Assembly (NCBI GenBank): GCA_030145595.1 | Contig: JAQYVG010000043.1 | Span: 1 to 14,643, forward strand | DNA from: Desulfobacterales bacterium | GTDB taxonomy: Bacteria > Desulfobacterota > Desulfobacteria > Desulfobacterales > UBA11574 | Length of the DNA: 14,643 bases | Direction: 5' to 3' | Shown: piece by piece, positions 1-7,145 of the stretch | How the letters are laid out: every line of letters begins with the position of its first letter | Numbering within the stretch: position 1 is the stretch's first letter | The notes under the pieces: generated by a model | The model's database searches: none | What the model saw: only the letters and a program-made list of their open reading frames with translations | Told to the model about the DNA's origin: nothing | Made by a program: the position numbers and the translations under genes

Positions 1-15
1 GAAACGCAAAAAGAG

Positions 16-81
16 GTAACTTCTCAATAAATGGAGGCTACCGGTAGCCGGGCCACTGATCAGAACTTATTGAAAAGTTAC
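16..81. repeat. Nested inverted repeat in 5' spacer
   Basis: Outer arms of 15 bp (16-30 and 67-81) match as inverted repeats with a single mismatch. Between them lies a perfect 14-bp palindrome, GGCTACCGGTAGCC, at 36-49. The block lies 3' of the helicase gene, which reads towards it from the right. No T-run follows on either strand, so it is not a classic intrinsic terminator. It is more likely a small palindromic repeat unit. Seen directly; role unknown. Confidence 0.5.
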
Positions 82-115
82 AAAAAGAGTCCCTAAGAAC
101 CTGTAAAACCACTGA

Positions 116-163
116 CTGTGGACAACTGACCACAGACGCCTAATCGAATTTTGACTCGATTAG
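116..163. other. Two short hairpins 3' of the helicase gene
   Basis: CTGTGG (116-121) pairs with CCACAG (130-135), and CTAATCGA (140-147) pairs with TCGATTAG (156-163) across an 8-nt loop. They begin 36 bp past the helicase stop and could slow transcription or protect the transcript end. Neither has a U-tract on the minus strand, so calling them a terminator would be a guess. Confidence 0.3.
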
Positions 164-198
164 GGTAGTGTTCATCGGGCGCAGCACTCCATGAGTAT

Positions 199-3100
199 TT
201 ACCAACTCACCGGGATGCGCACGGTATTTCCCGACTTGTTTTGGAAGAGGAGATACCTGTTCTTCTTTGCATATACTAAAAGGTCTCTTGTTATTGCAAC
301 ATCCATTTTGCAGTAGTCGATGATTTCACGGATACGTCCCTGTTTCCACCAGCGCAGAGCCTGGAGACCATCGGCGGTCTTTTTTGCGTCCAATGTTACC
401 CGGGCAAGATGCTCCAGAGACAGTCTGTAGCCCAGGCGCTTATGGACTTCTTCAAGAATATCAAGGGTGGGAAGTTTGTTAAAATCAAAATCAGAATAAC
501 CGCTCAGCACCCGGTAATCAAAGCGCTTGATATTGAACCCGACAACTAATTCAAACTGCTGAAGATGTTCAATCAGTTGGGGTACTTGATCCTCTAAAAA
601 TTCAAAGAACTCGTCTTTTTTTGAATCGTAAAGTACGGCACAGCTGACACCCATGAGGTCGGCCCGGTGCCACCCGCCTACTTCTTGAGCTGAACGTTGC
701 GTCTCGATGTCAAAGACCCCATAGTATCTGTTTTGCTCTAGCGGGACCTGTTTTTTGGGATTTTCCATGCTTGCAGCTTTCCTTAGCGGGCCTTGGTTTT
801 TGGGCTGTTCCATGCTTGTAGCTTTCCTTTTACGCAATCTGCGTTTCAACCTGCCGGCATGTTTGGGTCTGACTGCTGCAATGCGAGTCGCTTTAACAGG
901 TTTACGAGGATGTGTGGTAATTTTATTTGATTCTTTTGCCGGGCGCACAGCTCGGGGCATTTGAGTTTTTTTCAGGCTTTCGAGGATAAAAATAGCCGCA
1001 GCTTTATTGATGGGTCGGTTGCCGGAGCCGCATTTGGGTGAATGTACACAGGAGGGGCAGCCATCTTCACAGCCGCAGGCATTGATAACATCAAGCGTGT
1101 GAGCCATAAGTTGCCGGGCACGTTCAAACGCCTGTTTGCTCAAACCGGCTCCGCCGGGAACACCATCATAAATAAATACGGCGGCACAGCCGGTCTGGGG
1201 GTGCATGGTTGTGGCAATGCCTCCAAGATCATTGCGATCCGCCATAACCAGAAGCGGGAATATGCCGATGGCGGCGTGTTCCATAGCATGAATACCTCCC
1301 ATAAAATGAAAATGTTTTGCTTCGGCGGCTCTTTGAACTTCAAGGGGGATCTTAAACCAAAGCCCCTCGGTTTCAAAAATAAGGGGCGGAAGATCCAGAG
1401 GAGTGATGCTTAGCTTTTTTTTGGCATGGATGCGCCATTTTTCATAACCGGTCACTTGTTCGGTTACTTTAAGTCGTCCTGAAAAAACCTCGGTACCCCA
1501 GACGGTCTTTTCTTCAAATACTTCAAGGATTTCCGTATTTTTATGAGACCTCACCCTGGTGTAATAATCGACACGGGCCTTGGTAACTTTTACAGTGGCT
1601 GTGTCCAAATCGAGGGTATCCACTAAAAAAGTGTCTCCTTTATGAAGATACACGGCACCGGGATGGGTTTCCTTAAAAGCCCTGAAACCATCGCTTTCCC
1701 CCCTGCTTTCTCCGGTTTTGCTGCAGACAATCTGAAAACGGCTTCCAATACCTCTCAGATTAACATGGCGATGAGGGGCTCGCCGTCTTGCATAGAGCTC
1801 TTTGCCGTCCGCGCTCCTTAAAAGATCCGCGTTGGCCTCCAGCTTGAAAACAGATGCTTTGACAACATCTTTTGACATCAAAGGTTCATCGATGGAAAGC
1901 GGCAGCTCTGCAGCAGCGCATTCCAAGTGCTTTGTCAATATTTTAGGGTTATAAGGATTGACGACCGCCGCTTCCGGCTCCCGTTCGATAAGTTCGGCGG
2001 GGTGTCGCATGAAATACTGGTCCAAAGCGTCTTCACCGGCAATTAGAACCAGCGCGGAATCCTGTCCGCTGCGACCAACCCTGCCGCTGCGCTGCCATGT
2101 GGCCACAATTGACCCCGGATACCCCACTAAGAAGCAGAGATCCAGATCACCGATATCGATTCCCAGCTCAAGGGCGCTGGTGGATATGACGGCCAGTAGA
2201 TCGCCCTGGGCAAGTCGCGCTTCGATTTCCCGGCGCTCTTTTGGAAGGAAACCGGCCCGATAGGCGCTGATACGATTTGCAAAGGGACCCGACTGCCTGC
2301 CTGCCCAGATGGCGATCAGCTCCGTAAGTTTGCGTGATTGGGTGTATACTATAGTTCGCAGGCTGCGATGAAGTGCTGCTTTTAGTAAAAGGATTGCTGT
2401 CTGGGCCGGGCTCTGAAGCGGGTTGACAAAAACAATATGTTTACCACCTTGGGGGGCTCCGCTGTCAGTAATGGTTTCAACGCTAAGTCCTGTAAGTTGT
2501 TTGGCAAGCTGGGCAGGATTGGATATGGTGGCGGAACAAAATACAAATGTCGGAGCAGAGCCGTAATAGGAACAGATTCTTTGAAGCCTTCTGAAAACCA
2601 GGGCCATATGCGAACCCATGACTCCGCGGTAAGTATGAACCTCATCGATTACCACGATCTTGAGATCGGAAAAAAAAGCTGCCCATTGCCTGTGATGCGG
2701 CAGGAAAGAAAGATGGATCATTTCCGGATTGGTCAGCAGAATGTTGGGCGGAGCTTCGCGGATACGCTTGCGGTGCCATGCGGATGTATCACCGTCATAA
2801 ATCGCAGCCGTAGGCTTTATCTTGTTACAGAATGCAGACAGCTCTTCAAAAGTTCGCAATTGATCCTGAGCCAGTGCTTTTAAGGGGAAAATGTAAAGGG
2901 CCTTGGCAGCGGAATCTTTAAATATGTTCTCAAGCACCGGGAGGTTATATATCAAAGTTTTACCGCTGGCTGTCGGCGTTGCTACCACCAGATGCCGGCC
3001 GGCTCTTATCAAATCGACGGCATCTGCCTGGTGTTGGTAAAAATTACCAATCCCGGTCGATTTGATGATGTTAAGTATGTTTTCAGGGCAGGCCTTATCA

Positions 3101-3219
3101 GGTTTTCTAAAAATCGGAGCTTGTTCAGGCAGCACAGTGTGATGCACTACCTGGCTACCCAGACGTTTTGAAGACAAAAGAGATTGTATATATTCTGTTA
3201 CATCAGTTGTTTTATGCAT
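199..3219 (-). CDS. MrfA/YprA-type DEAD/DEAH helicase fused to a DEDDy 3'-5' exonuclease domain
   Basis: Predicted ATP-dependent DNA helicase with a built-in nuclease, probably for DNA repair in the cytoplasm. Numbered from the ATG at 3219 (1006 aa), the helicase core shows Walker A ATPTASGKT (Lys87), motif II DEVH (192-195), SAT (229-231) and motif VI QRSGRVGR (376-383). A DUF1998-type region ends in a Cys cluster (C715, C717, C721, C724, C730) expected to bind zinc. This part matches MrfA in length and order. A basic linker (about 745-830) leads to a RNase H-fold domain with FDIE (D837, E839), FD (D901) and YCKMD (Y969, D973), the four acidic residues and Tyr of a DEDDy exonuclease. In Bacillus subtilis, MrfA and MrfB are separate proteins encoded together and used in mitomycin C repair; here they seem fused. 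A TTG start at 3240 would add 7 residues; neither start has a clear ribosome site. Confidence 0.88.
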   Translation of the reverse strand: MHKTTDVTEYIQSLLSSKRLGSQVVHHTVLPEQAPIFRKPDKACPENILNIIKSTGIGNFYQHQADAVDLIRAGRHLVVATPTASGKTLIYNLPVLENIFKDSAAKALYIFPLKALAQDQLRTFEELSAFCNKIKPTAAIYDGDTSAWHRKRIREAPPNILLTNPEMIHLSFLPHHRQWAAFFSDLKIVVIDEVHTYRGVMGSHMALVFRRLQRICSYYGSAPTFVFCSATISNPAQLAKQLTGLSVETITDSGAPQGGKHIVFVNPLQSPAQTAILLLKAALHRSLRTIVYTQSRKLTELIAIWAGRQSGPFANRISAYRAGFLPKERREIEARLAQGDLLAVISTSALELGIDIGDLDLCFLVGYPGSIVATWQRSGRVGRSGQDSALVLIAGEDALDQYFMRHPAELIEREPEAAVVNPYNPKILTKHLECAAAELPLSIDEPLMSKDVVKASVFKLEANADLLRSADGKELYARRRAPHRHVNLRGIGSRFQIVCSKTGESRGESDGFRAFKETHPGAVYLHKGDTFLVDTLDLDTATVKVTKARVDYYTRVRSHKNTEILEVFEEKTVWGTEVFSGRLKVTEQVTGYEKWRIHAKKKLSITPLDLPPLIFETEGLWFKIPLEVQRAAEAKHFHFMGGIHAMEHAAIGIFPLLVMADRNDLGGIATTMHPQTGCAAVFIYDGVPGGAGLSKQAFERARQLMAHTLDVINACGCEDGCPSCVHSPKCGSGNRPINKAAAIFILESLKKTQMPRAVRPAKESNKITTHPRKPVKATRIAAVRPKHAGRLKRRLRKRKATSMEQPKNQGPLRKAASMENPKKQVPLEQNRYYGVFDIETQRSAQEVGGWHRADLMGVSCAVLYDSKKDEFFEFLEDQVPQLIEHLQQFELVVGFNIKRFDYRVLSGYSDFDFNKLPTLDILEEVHKRLGYRLSLEHLARVTLDAKKTADGLQALRWWKQGRIREIIDYCKMDVAITRDLLVYAKKNRYLLFQNKSGNTVRIPVSW
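739..828 (-). repeat. 45-bp in-frame tandem duplication in the linker
   Basis: Two consecutive imperfect 45-bp units (739-783 and 784-828) encode related 15-residue segments, KATSMEQPKNQGPLR and KAASMENPKKQVPLE. They lie in the basic linker joining the helicase to the exonuclease domain. The period is a multiple of three, so the frame is kept. This fits a flexible spacer that tolerates length change. Confidence 0.75.
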
Positions 3220-3260
3220 AATCTGCTTGAAAATAATCAAATCTGCGATATATTAGATAA

Positions 3261-3283
3261 TGAATTCGTAAAAAACGAATTCA
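3261..3283. repeat. Short palindrome of the TTCGTAAAAA...TTCATCAAG repeat family
   Basis: TGAATTCGT (3261-3269) and ACGAATTCA (3275-3283) form 9-bp perfect arms around AAAAA. The motif recurs at 11908-11940 and 13232-13300 in this window, always as an inverted pair ending near TTCATCAAG. It starts about 40 bp upstream of the helicase start codon. Confidence 0.6.
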
Positions 3284-3286
3284 TCA

Positions 3287-3376
3287 AGTGTTTGGTTTTT
3301 AGTATTTAGTGTTTTGTTTCAAATATATGCTGACATACCAGCTTGTTAAATAACTAAACACCAAATACAAAACACT
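3287..3376 (-). repeat. 90-bp MITE-like repeat, copy A
   Basis: A 90-bp AT-rich element whose reverse complement matches 11818-11907 over its full length with about 9 mismatches by hand alignment. Its ends are imperfect inverted repeats of about 24 bp (4 mismatches). There is no reading frame inside. Size, terminal inverted repeats and intergenic placement suggest a non-autonomous mobile or REP-like element. No transposase is in the window. Confidence 0.75.
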
Positions 3377-3419
3377 CTTGTAAAAAATCAAATGTTTTAT
3401 TTTTTACGACGCCATTAAG
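3377..3419. repeat. Degenerate copy of the TACGA..CATCAAG palindromic repeat
   Basis: TAAAAAAT (3381-3388) pairs with ATTTTTTA (3399-3406), followed by a variant of the TTTTTTACGAGTTCATCAAG end seen at 13282-13301. It directly abuts the 90-bp element. Confidence 0.4.
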
Positions 3420-3576
3420 TTTTAGGTGTTAGGTTGTAATTTACATGACCTCTTCCCCTTTGCAAGAGGAACTGACTAATATTGAAAAATTTGTTTCTTT
3501 TCGAAGCCATCATAAGCATTTTTATTAAGATATCCCCATGCCGTCAAAGAATCCGTTTTAAGTCAGGAATTCACTT

Positions 3577-4797
3577 ATGATAAATCAAGCTGTCGGTTTG
3601 CTTGTATTGCTGGTACTATCGGGTTTTTTTTCATCAGCGGAAACTGCTTTGTTTTCGATCAGCAAAACTAAAGCTCGACATTTAGCAAAATCTAAACACA
3701 AAGCATATCAGCTGATCCAGAAAATGAAGAATGACCCCCACCGTCTCCTGGCCACCATTCTTATCGGCAACAATCTCGTTAATGTGGCGGCCGCGGCCAT
3801 GGCAACCTCTGTTACCTTAAAGTATTTTCCCAACCATGCGGTGGGCATTGCAACCGGAAGTATGACCTTTCTTATCCTGGTTTTTGGTGAGGTGCTGCCC
3901 AAATCGATTGCCACGCGCAATAATGTCCTGATCGCCAAAATAATCATCTATCCAATCTATTGGCTTTCAATTCTGCTTTACCCGGCGGTACTGTTTCTCA
4001 ACTTTATTCCTAAGCTGACAGGCAAGATTAAGAAAACTCCTGCGGTAACCGAAGAAGAATTGATGACGTTTGTAGAAGCGGTTGAAGAAGAAGGTGAGAT
4101 CAAAGAAGAAGAGAAAGAGTTGATTCACAAGATTTTCGAATTCGATGATACCAACGCTTCGGAGATAATGACCCCCCGGGCGGATATGTTTGTAATTGAT
4201 GCCGATAAAGAGCTAAAGCTGGATGAAATCGTCAAATCGGGTTTTACGCGAATTCCTGTAATTGAAAACAACATCGAAAATGTCATCGGTATTCTTAATA
4301 TCAAGGACCTTTTTTTACATCAGGCAGTTTCAGACAAAGAGATCGATGTTCGCAGGATCATGACAAAGCCTTACTTTGTTCCCGAAAATAAAAAACTGGA
4401 CAAACTGTTGCATCAATTCAAGAAAAGGAAACATCATATTGCCATCGTCGTGGATGAGCACGGTGGTGTCTCCGGCCTGATAACGCTTGAAGACGCCCTT
4501 GAAGAGATTGTCGGAGAAATCAGTGACGAAACAGACAAGGAAGAGCTGCATATAGTAAAACGCAAACATAAGGAATGGACCGTGATGGGAAAATCCGACA
4601 TCGATGAAATCAATGAAGTGATCGGAATGAATATTCCCGACTCAAAGGAATATGACACCTTTTCCGGGTACGTTCTCGATACCATCGGCAGGATTCCCGA
4701 GGAAAAAGAAAAAATAACCATCGGATCATATGTTATCACTATTGAAGAAAAGGACGGAAACCGGATCAAAGAGTATAGTGTCAAAGACATATCATGA
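3577..4797 (+). CDS. CNNM/DUF21 - CBS pair - CorC_HlyC family membrane protein
   Basis: An inner-membrane protein of the CorC/CNNM (HlyC/CorC) family, whose members are linked to Mg2+ or Co2+ export; the exact substrate here is not shown. Its 406 residues are normal for the family. The DUF21 region has about four hydrophobic segments (roughly 3-24, 60-82, 88-108, 118-145) with family signatures SAETALFSISKTKAR, GNNLVNVAAA and FGEVLPKS. An acidic connector (158-185) is followed by two CBS domains (about 198-248 and 261-312) expected to bind adenine nucleotides. The C-terminal CorC_HlyC domain (about 325-404) contains YDTFSGYVLDTIGRIP. The ATG at 3577 is preceded by AGGA with an 8-nt gap. A DUF3047 remnant follows on the same strand. 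Confidence 0.93.
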   Translation: MINQAVGLLVLLVLSGFFSSAETALFSISKTKARHLAKSKHKAYQLIQKMKNDPHRLLATILIGNNLVNVAAAAMATSVTLKYFPNHAVGIATGSMTFLILVFGEVLPKSIATRNNVLIAKIIIYPIYWLSILLYPAVLFLNFIPKLTGKIKKTPAVTEEELMTFVEAVEEEGEIKEEEKELIHKIFEFDDTNASEIMTPRADMFVIDADKELKLDEIVKSGFTRIPVIENNIENVIGILNIKDLFLHQAVSDKEIDVRRIMTKPYFVPENKKLDKLLHQFKKRKHHIAIVVDEHGGVSGLITLEDALEEIVGEISDETDKEELHIVKRKHKEWTVMGKSDIDEINEVIGMNIPDSKEYDTFSGYVLDTIGRIPEEKEKITIGSYVITIEEKDGNRIKEYSVKDIS

Positions 4798-4874
4798 AAT
4801 TTGACCGGACACTTGAACTGCACAGCGAGCGAATCACAATAGTGGTTAAAGTTCCTTACAGTCTCTGCGAAGCA

Positions 4875-4927
4875 CTGCCGCAAGGCATAACATTCCTTGC
4901 AGCGACTCGACTGAGCTCGCCGAAGTC
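4875..4927. repeat. Structured spacer before the DUF3047 remnant
   Basis: CTGC-CG-CAAGG pairs with CCTTGCAG (stem within 4875-4902, with a 2-nt bulge). It is followed by a near-palindrome at 4904-4927 centred on GAGCTC, of a type (CTTCGGCGAGCTCAGTCGAG) I recall as a dispersed intergenic repeat in many bacteria. These structures suggest 4798-4937 is non-coding, although an open frame beginning with an ATGA overlap at the upstream stop runs through it. Confidence 0.4.
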
Positions 4928-4937
4928 TTGCTGCAGG

Positions 4938-5228
4938 ATGCTTCAAAAACGAACAATCCAGTTTTTAACAATCCTGCCTTGCTTTTTTTTGTTTGTCGGA
5001 CTTTCCTTTGCAATAGCTCAACCGGCTGGAATTATAGAGGTAGGGAACTTTTCGAGCCTACCTGCCGGCAGTGACTTTCCTTCTGCCTGGAAACCCCTTA
5101 CTTTCAATAAGGTAAAACAACACACGCGCTACAGCCTGGTTGCAGACAACGGTATTGTGGTCGTTAAGGCTGCCAGCAACTCTTCCGCTTCGGGAATTAT
5201 CCGTAAAGTCGAATTCATTATTCTTTGA
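4938..5228 (+). pseudogene. Truncated DUF3047-type exported protein
   Basis: A 96-residue frame with a good signal peptide (hydrophobic TIQFLTILPCFFLFVGLSFA, cleavage near AIAQ) and then the first part of a DUF3047-like domain: GNFSSLPAG, WKPLTF, HTRYSLV and a SASGIIRKVEF block. DUF3047 proteins as I know them continue for well over 100 residues after that block with Trp-rich strands. Here the frame stops at once, and the DNA beyond is efp on the other strand, overlapping by 11 bp. It therefore looks like a 3'-truncated relic. An alternative start at 4794, overlapping the upstream stop as ATGA, would give 144 aa but would hide the signal peptide. Family assignment is from memory of conserved blocks. 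Confidence 0.6.
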
Positions 5229-5781
5229 CACGCTCCACATATTCTCCTGACCTGGTGTCGATTCTAACCAGTTGGCCTTCCTCGACAAAAGGCGGTACTT
5301 GAACAACATAGCCGGTTTCCAGTGTTACCGGTTTTGTACTGCCGGCGGCCGTATCTCCCTTGGCCCACTGCTCGGCAGTGACAATCCTTAAGTCGACGAA
5401 ATTGGGCAGGGCAATCCCTATGGGCCTTTCCTCGAAAAAAAGAACGTTGCAGACTGTGTTCTCTTTTAAAAAATTAATGTCATCTCCCACCAGGTCCCGG
5501 GATAGAAAATCCTGACCGTAGGTAGTCGTGTTCATGAAACAGTACTGGTCTCCGTCTGAATATAGGTATTCCATTTGAAATTCTTCCAGGTTGGCAGGGT
5601 TGAGCTTATCTCCGGATCTAAATGTTCGGTCAAACTGAGCGCCTGTCACCATATTTTTGAGCTTGCACTTGTACAGGGCCTGCCCCTTGCCGGGTTTGAC
5701 AAAATCAAACTGAATGACCACATACGGTTCGCCGTCAATTTCGATTTTGAGACCTTTTCTCAGATCACTGCTGTCATACAT
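5218..5781 (-). CDS. efp: Translation elongation factor P
   Basis: EF-P binds ribosomes stalled on consecutive prolines and promotes peptide bond formation. The 187 residues fit the family's three-domain length. The KOW-like N-terminal domain carries the loop VKPGKGQA, with Lys32 at the position of the modified Lys34 of E. coli EF-P. That would be the site of beta-lysylation if EpmA/EpmB are present, which the window cannot show. The C-terminal signature DTRSGEYVERVKE is intact. A strong GGAGG lies 9 nt before the ATG at 5781. The stop overlaps the end of the convergent truncated DUF3047 frame. No partner gene adjoins it; the TrpF-like gene is upstream on the same strand but separated by more than 200 bp containing a repeat, so efp probably has its own promoter. 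Confidence 0.96.
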   Translation of the reverse strand: MYDSSDLRKGLKIEIDGEPYVVIQFDFVKPGKGQALYKCKLKNMVTGAQFDRTFRSGDKLNPANLEEFQMEYLYSDGDQYCFMNTTTYGQDFLSRDLVGDDINFLKENTVCNVLFFEERPIGIALPNFVDLRIVTAEQWAKGDTAAGSTKPVTLETGYVVQVPPFVEEGQLVRIDTRSGEYVERVKE

Positions 5782-5913
5782 ATAATTTAACCTCCTATAC
5801 TAATTGACTTAAACAGCATGCTTGTTGCTGTAAGTGATTATATCCGAAATGGGAAACAAATCCTGGCATCAAATTTTAAAATATATAAAACTATGTCAAA
5901 AAAATTAAAAACA

Positions 5914-5991
5914 ATCACGAAAACACGAAAGAGGGAAAGCACGAAATTCAAACACATTTTTCGCGTTTTCTTAATTTCGTGTTTTCGTGAT
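5914..5991. repeat. CACGAAAACACGAAA palindromic repeat, copy 1
   Basis: Perfect 17-bp inverted arms, ATCACGAAAACACGAAA (5914-5930) and its complement (5975-5991), enclose a 44-nt loop that holds another GCACGAAA. A second copy is at 11723-11798 and a fragment near 7000. It starts 9 bp past the TrpF-like stop on the minus strand, so its hairpin could end or stabilise that transcript. Confidence 0.75.
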
Positions 5992-5999
5992 AAAATAAT

Positions 6000-6767
6000 T
6001 TACAATGATTGCTCTGCCCTGCGAGTCTCCTCAACCAGCCGTTTAACCTTATCCAAGTCTTTCTTGAACCTGACAAAACTTCCCTCAAAATCAATTGCAT
6101 TAGTTCTTGTGCAGCTGTCAACCCCTGCGGGGCGAACGTGCCGGATACCTTCAAATACATTTTCAGGCGCAATCCCACCGGCCAGGATGACCGGAATGCG
6201 GCTGGTTGCAACCAGCTTGGCAGCCATGCTCCAGTCGCAGGTCTTGCCGGTTATTCCGACAAATCCTTTTACCGGCTGATCTACAATTTGAATGTCCGAG
6301 GTATTCAAAAGCAGCGTATCCGTCAAAAAGTAGTCACTGACCGCTTCAAACCGCCGGGCCAGTTCAAGAGTGGGGACGCGGTCTGCAAAACCGGGCTGGG
6401 CTATGGGAATGGATCGCATGAGTTTAATTTCAGGAAAATTTTCTTTAAGGTTACCCTGTAAAGCCAAAAGATTATCCTGGATATTGGTGCCGCTGGATGC
6501 ATCGGTCAGTTCTTCACAAAAATGCACGATATCCGGCTTGTAATAATCTAGTGCACGATACAAGGCGTCTGTGCCGTTAAAGAGTGGAATCAGACTGCTT
6601 AAGGCGCCTTCTGCTTGAACCGCCCGGATCGTCTCTCTTATGGGTGGTACCTGCCAATCATCTTCAGACACCAAGACACTGCCGATATTATCGACGCCGA
6701 GGGCCATCAATTTTTCAGCCTCGGACGGTGTTTGTACTTCATAAATCTGCACAACAATTTTTTTCAT
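6000..6767 (-). CDS. TrpF-like TIM-barrel protein, catalytic Cys missing
   Basis: A 255-residue protein resembling phosphoribosylanthranilate isomerase (TrpF) along its length. The C-terminal half is clearest: ITGKTCDWSMAAKL (172-185) aligns with the TrpF GTGKTFDW phosphate loop, and PVILAGGIAPENV (192-204) plus VRPAGVDS (211-218) match the family's last strands. FLTDT (Asp150) fits the general-acid Asp. The N-terminal KICG motif, whose Cys is the general base, reads VQIYEV here, with Tyr9 at the Cys position. It stands alone, without trpB, trpA or trpC nearby. It may be a TrpF paralogue with another substrate or no enzymatic role, and true TrpF activity looks doubtful. The ATG at 6767 follows AAGG closely, with a further AAGGGG upstream. 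Confidence 0.7.
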   Translation of the reverse strand: MKKIVVQIYEVQTPSEAEKLMALGVDNIGSVLVSEDDWQVPPIRETIRAVQAEGALSSLIPLFNGTDALYRALDYYKPDIVHFCEELTDASSGTNIQDNLLALQGNLKENFPEIKLMRSIPIAQPGFADRVPTLELARRFEAVSDYFLTDTLLLNTSDIQIVDQPVKGFVGITGKTCDWSMAAKLVATSRIPVILAGGIAPENVFEGIRHVRPAGVDSCTRTNAIDFEGSFVRFKKDLDKVKRLVEETRRAEQSL

Positions 6768-6787
6768 GGCCTTATAACGTCCCCTTG

Positions 6788-6839
6788 TCAGCGATCAGTA
6801 ATCAGTGATCGGTAACCAGTTATCAGTTTCAGTTATCAG
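6788..6839. repeat. ATCAGT-rich simple palindromic repeat
   Basis: Repeated GATCAGTAATCAGTGATCGG / ACCAGTTATCAGT units, closely resembling those inside 14299-14370. Such CAGT/ACTG strings are self-complementary and intergenic here. Confidence 0.55.
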
Positions 6840-6860
6840 AATCCTGTATCTATAATTAAG

Positions 6861-6889
6861 TTGACATTTTGAATGGCATCTAACATATT
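6861..6889 (+). promoter_or_regulatory. Candidate sigma-70-like promoter
   Basis: TTGACA (perfect -35, 6861-6866), a 17-bp spacer, then CATATT (4 of 6 of the -10, 6884-6889). It is 440 bp before guaA, so it would give a long leader or a separate small RNA that includes the folded element at 7038-7135. A sequence match only. Confidence 0.35.
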
Positions 6890-7037
6890 CAGCTTGAATT
6901 CGCAAATCTTTTACGTTCATTGCATCATTATTATATTAGTAATGAAGTCTGTGTATTTTATGGCATTTTTCAAAGGTCTCTTTACCAAAAGTACACTAAG
7001 AAACACGAAAAATTTTGAATCATACCTAAAATCTGCA

Positions 7038-7135
7038 AGCGTCGAGTTTGCCGGATATGCAAGACATCGAGCGTGCAGCTGTAGTTTGCTACCGCAAGCG
7101 CTCGATAACGAAGCAGATCCGGTAAAATCGGCGCT
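7038..7135 (+). other. Strongly folded element, possible small RNA or structured repeat
   Basis: An outer 19-bp stem (7038-7056 with 7117-7135) has 16 Watson-Crick pairs, two G-U pairs and one mismatch. It encloses a second hairpin with ATCGAGCG (7066-7073) paired to CGCTCGAT (7099-7106) and an apical GTAG-TTTG-CTAC. Both G-U pairs work only if the + strand is the RNA. No known riboswitch core was recognised, including that of purine riboswitches, which would be the natural guess beside guaA. Confidence 0.4.
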
Positions 7136-7145
7136 CCCGAAGGGT

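Larger units (their letters stand above)
3220..3576. other. 357-bp spacer between divergent helicase and CorC-like genes
   Basis: It holds three adjacent palindromic units (3261-3283, 3287-3376, 3377-3419; listed separately), then about 150 bp of AT-rich DNA that should contain the promoter of the CBS-domain gene. I could not pick a convincing -35/-10 pair there. No protein-coding or RNA gene is seen. Confidence 0.6.

Noticed and set aside
1042..1413. Open frame on the + strand within the helicase gene
   Set aside because: It is antisense to the strongly supported helicase frame, with no family features.
3287..3419. CRISPR-like repeat-spacer array
   Set aside because: The repeats are palindromic, unequal and not regularly spaced, and no cas gene is present.
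4794..4937. N-terminal extension of the DUF3047 remnant starting at an ATGA overlap
   Set aside because: It would bury a good signal peptide 48 residues inside and crosses hairpins typical of spacer DNA; kept only as an alternative.
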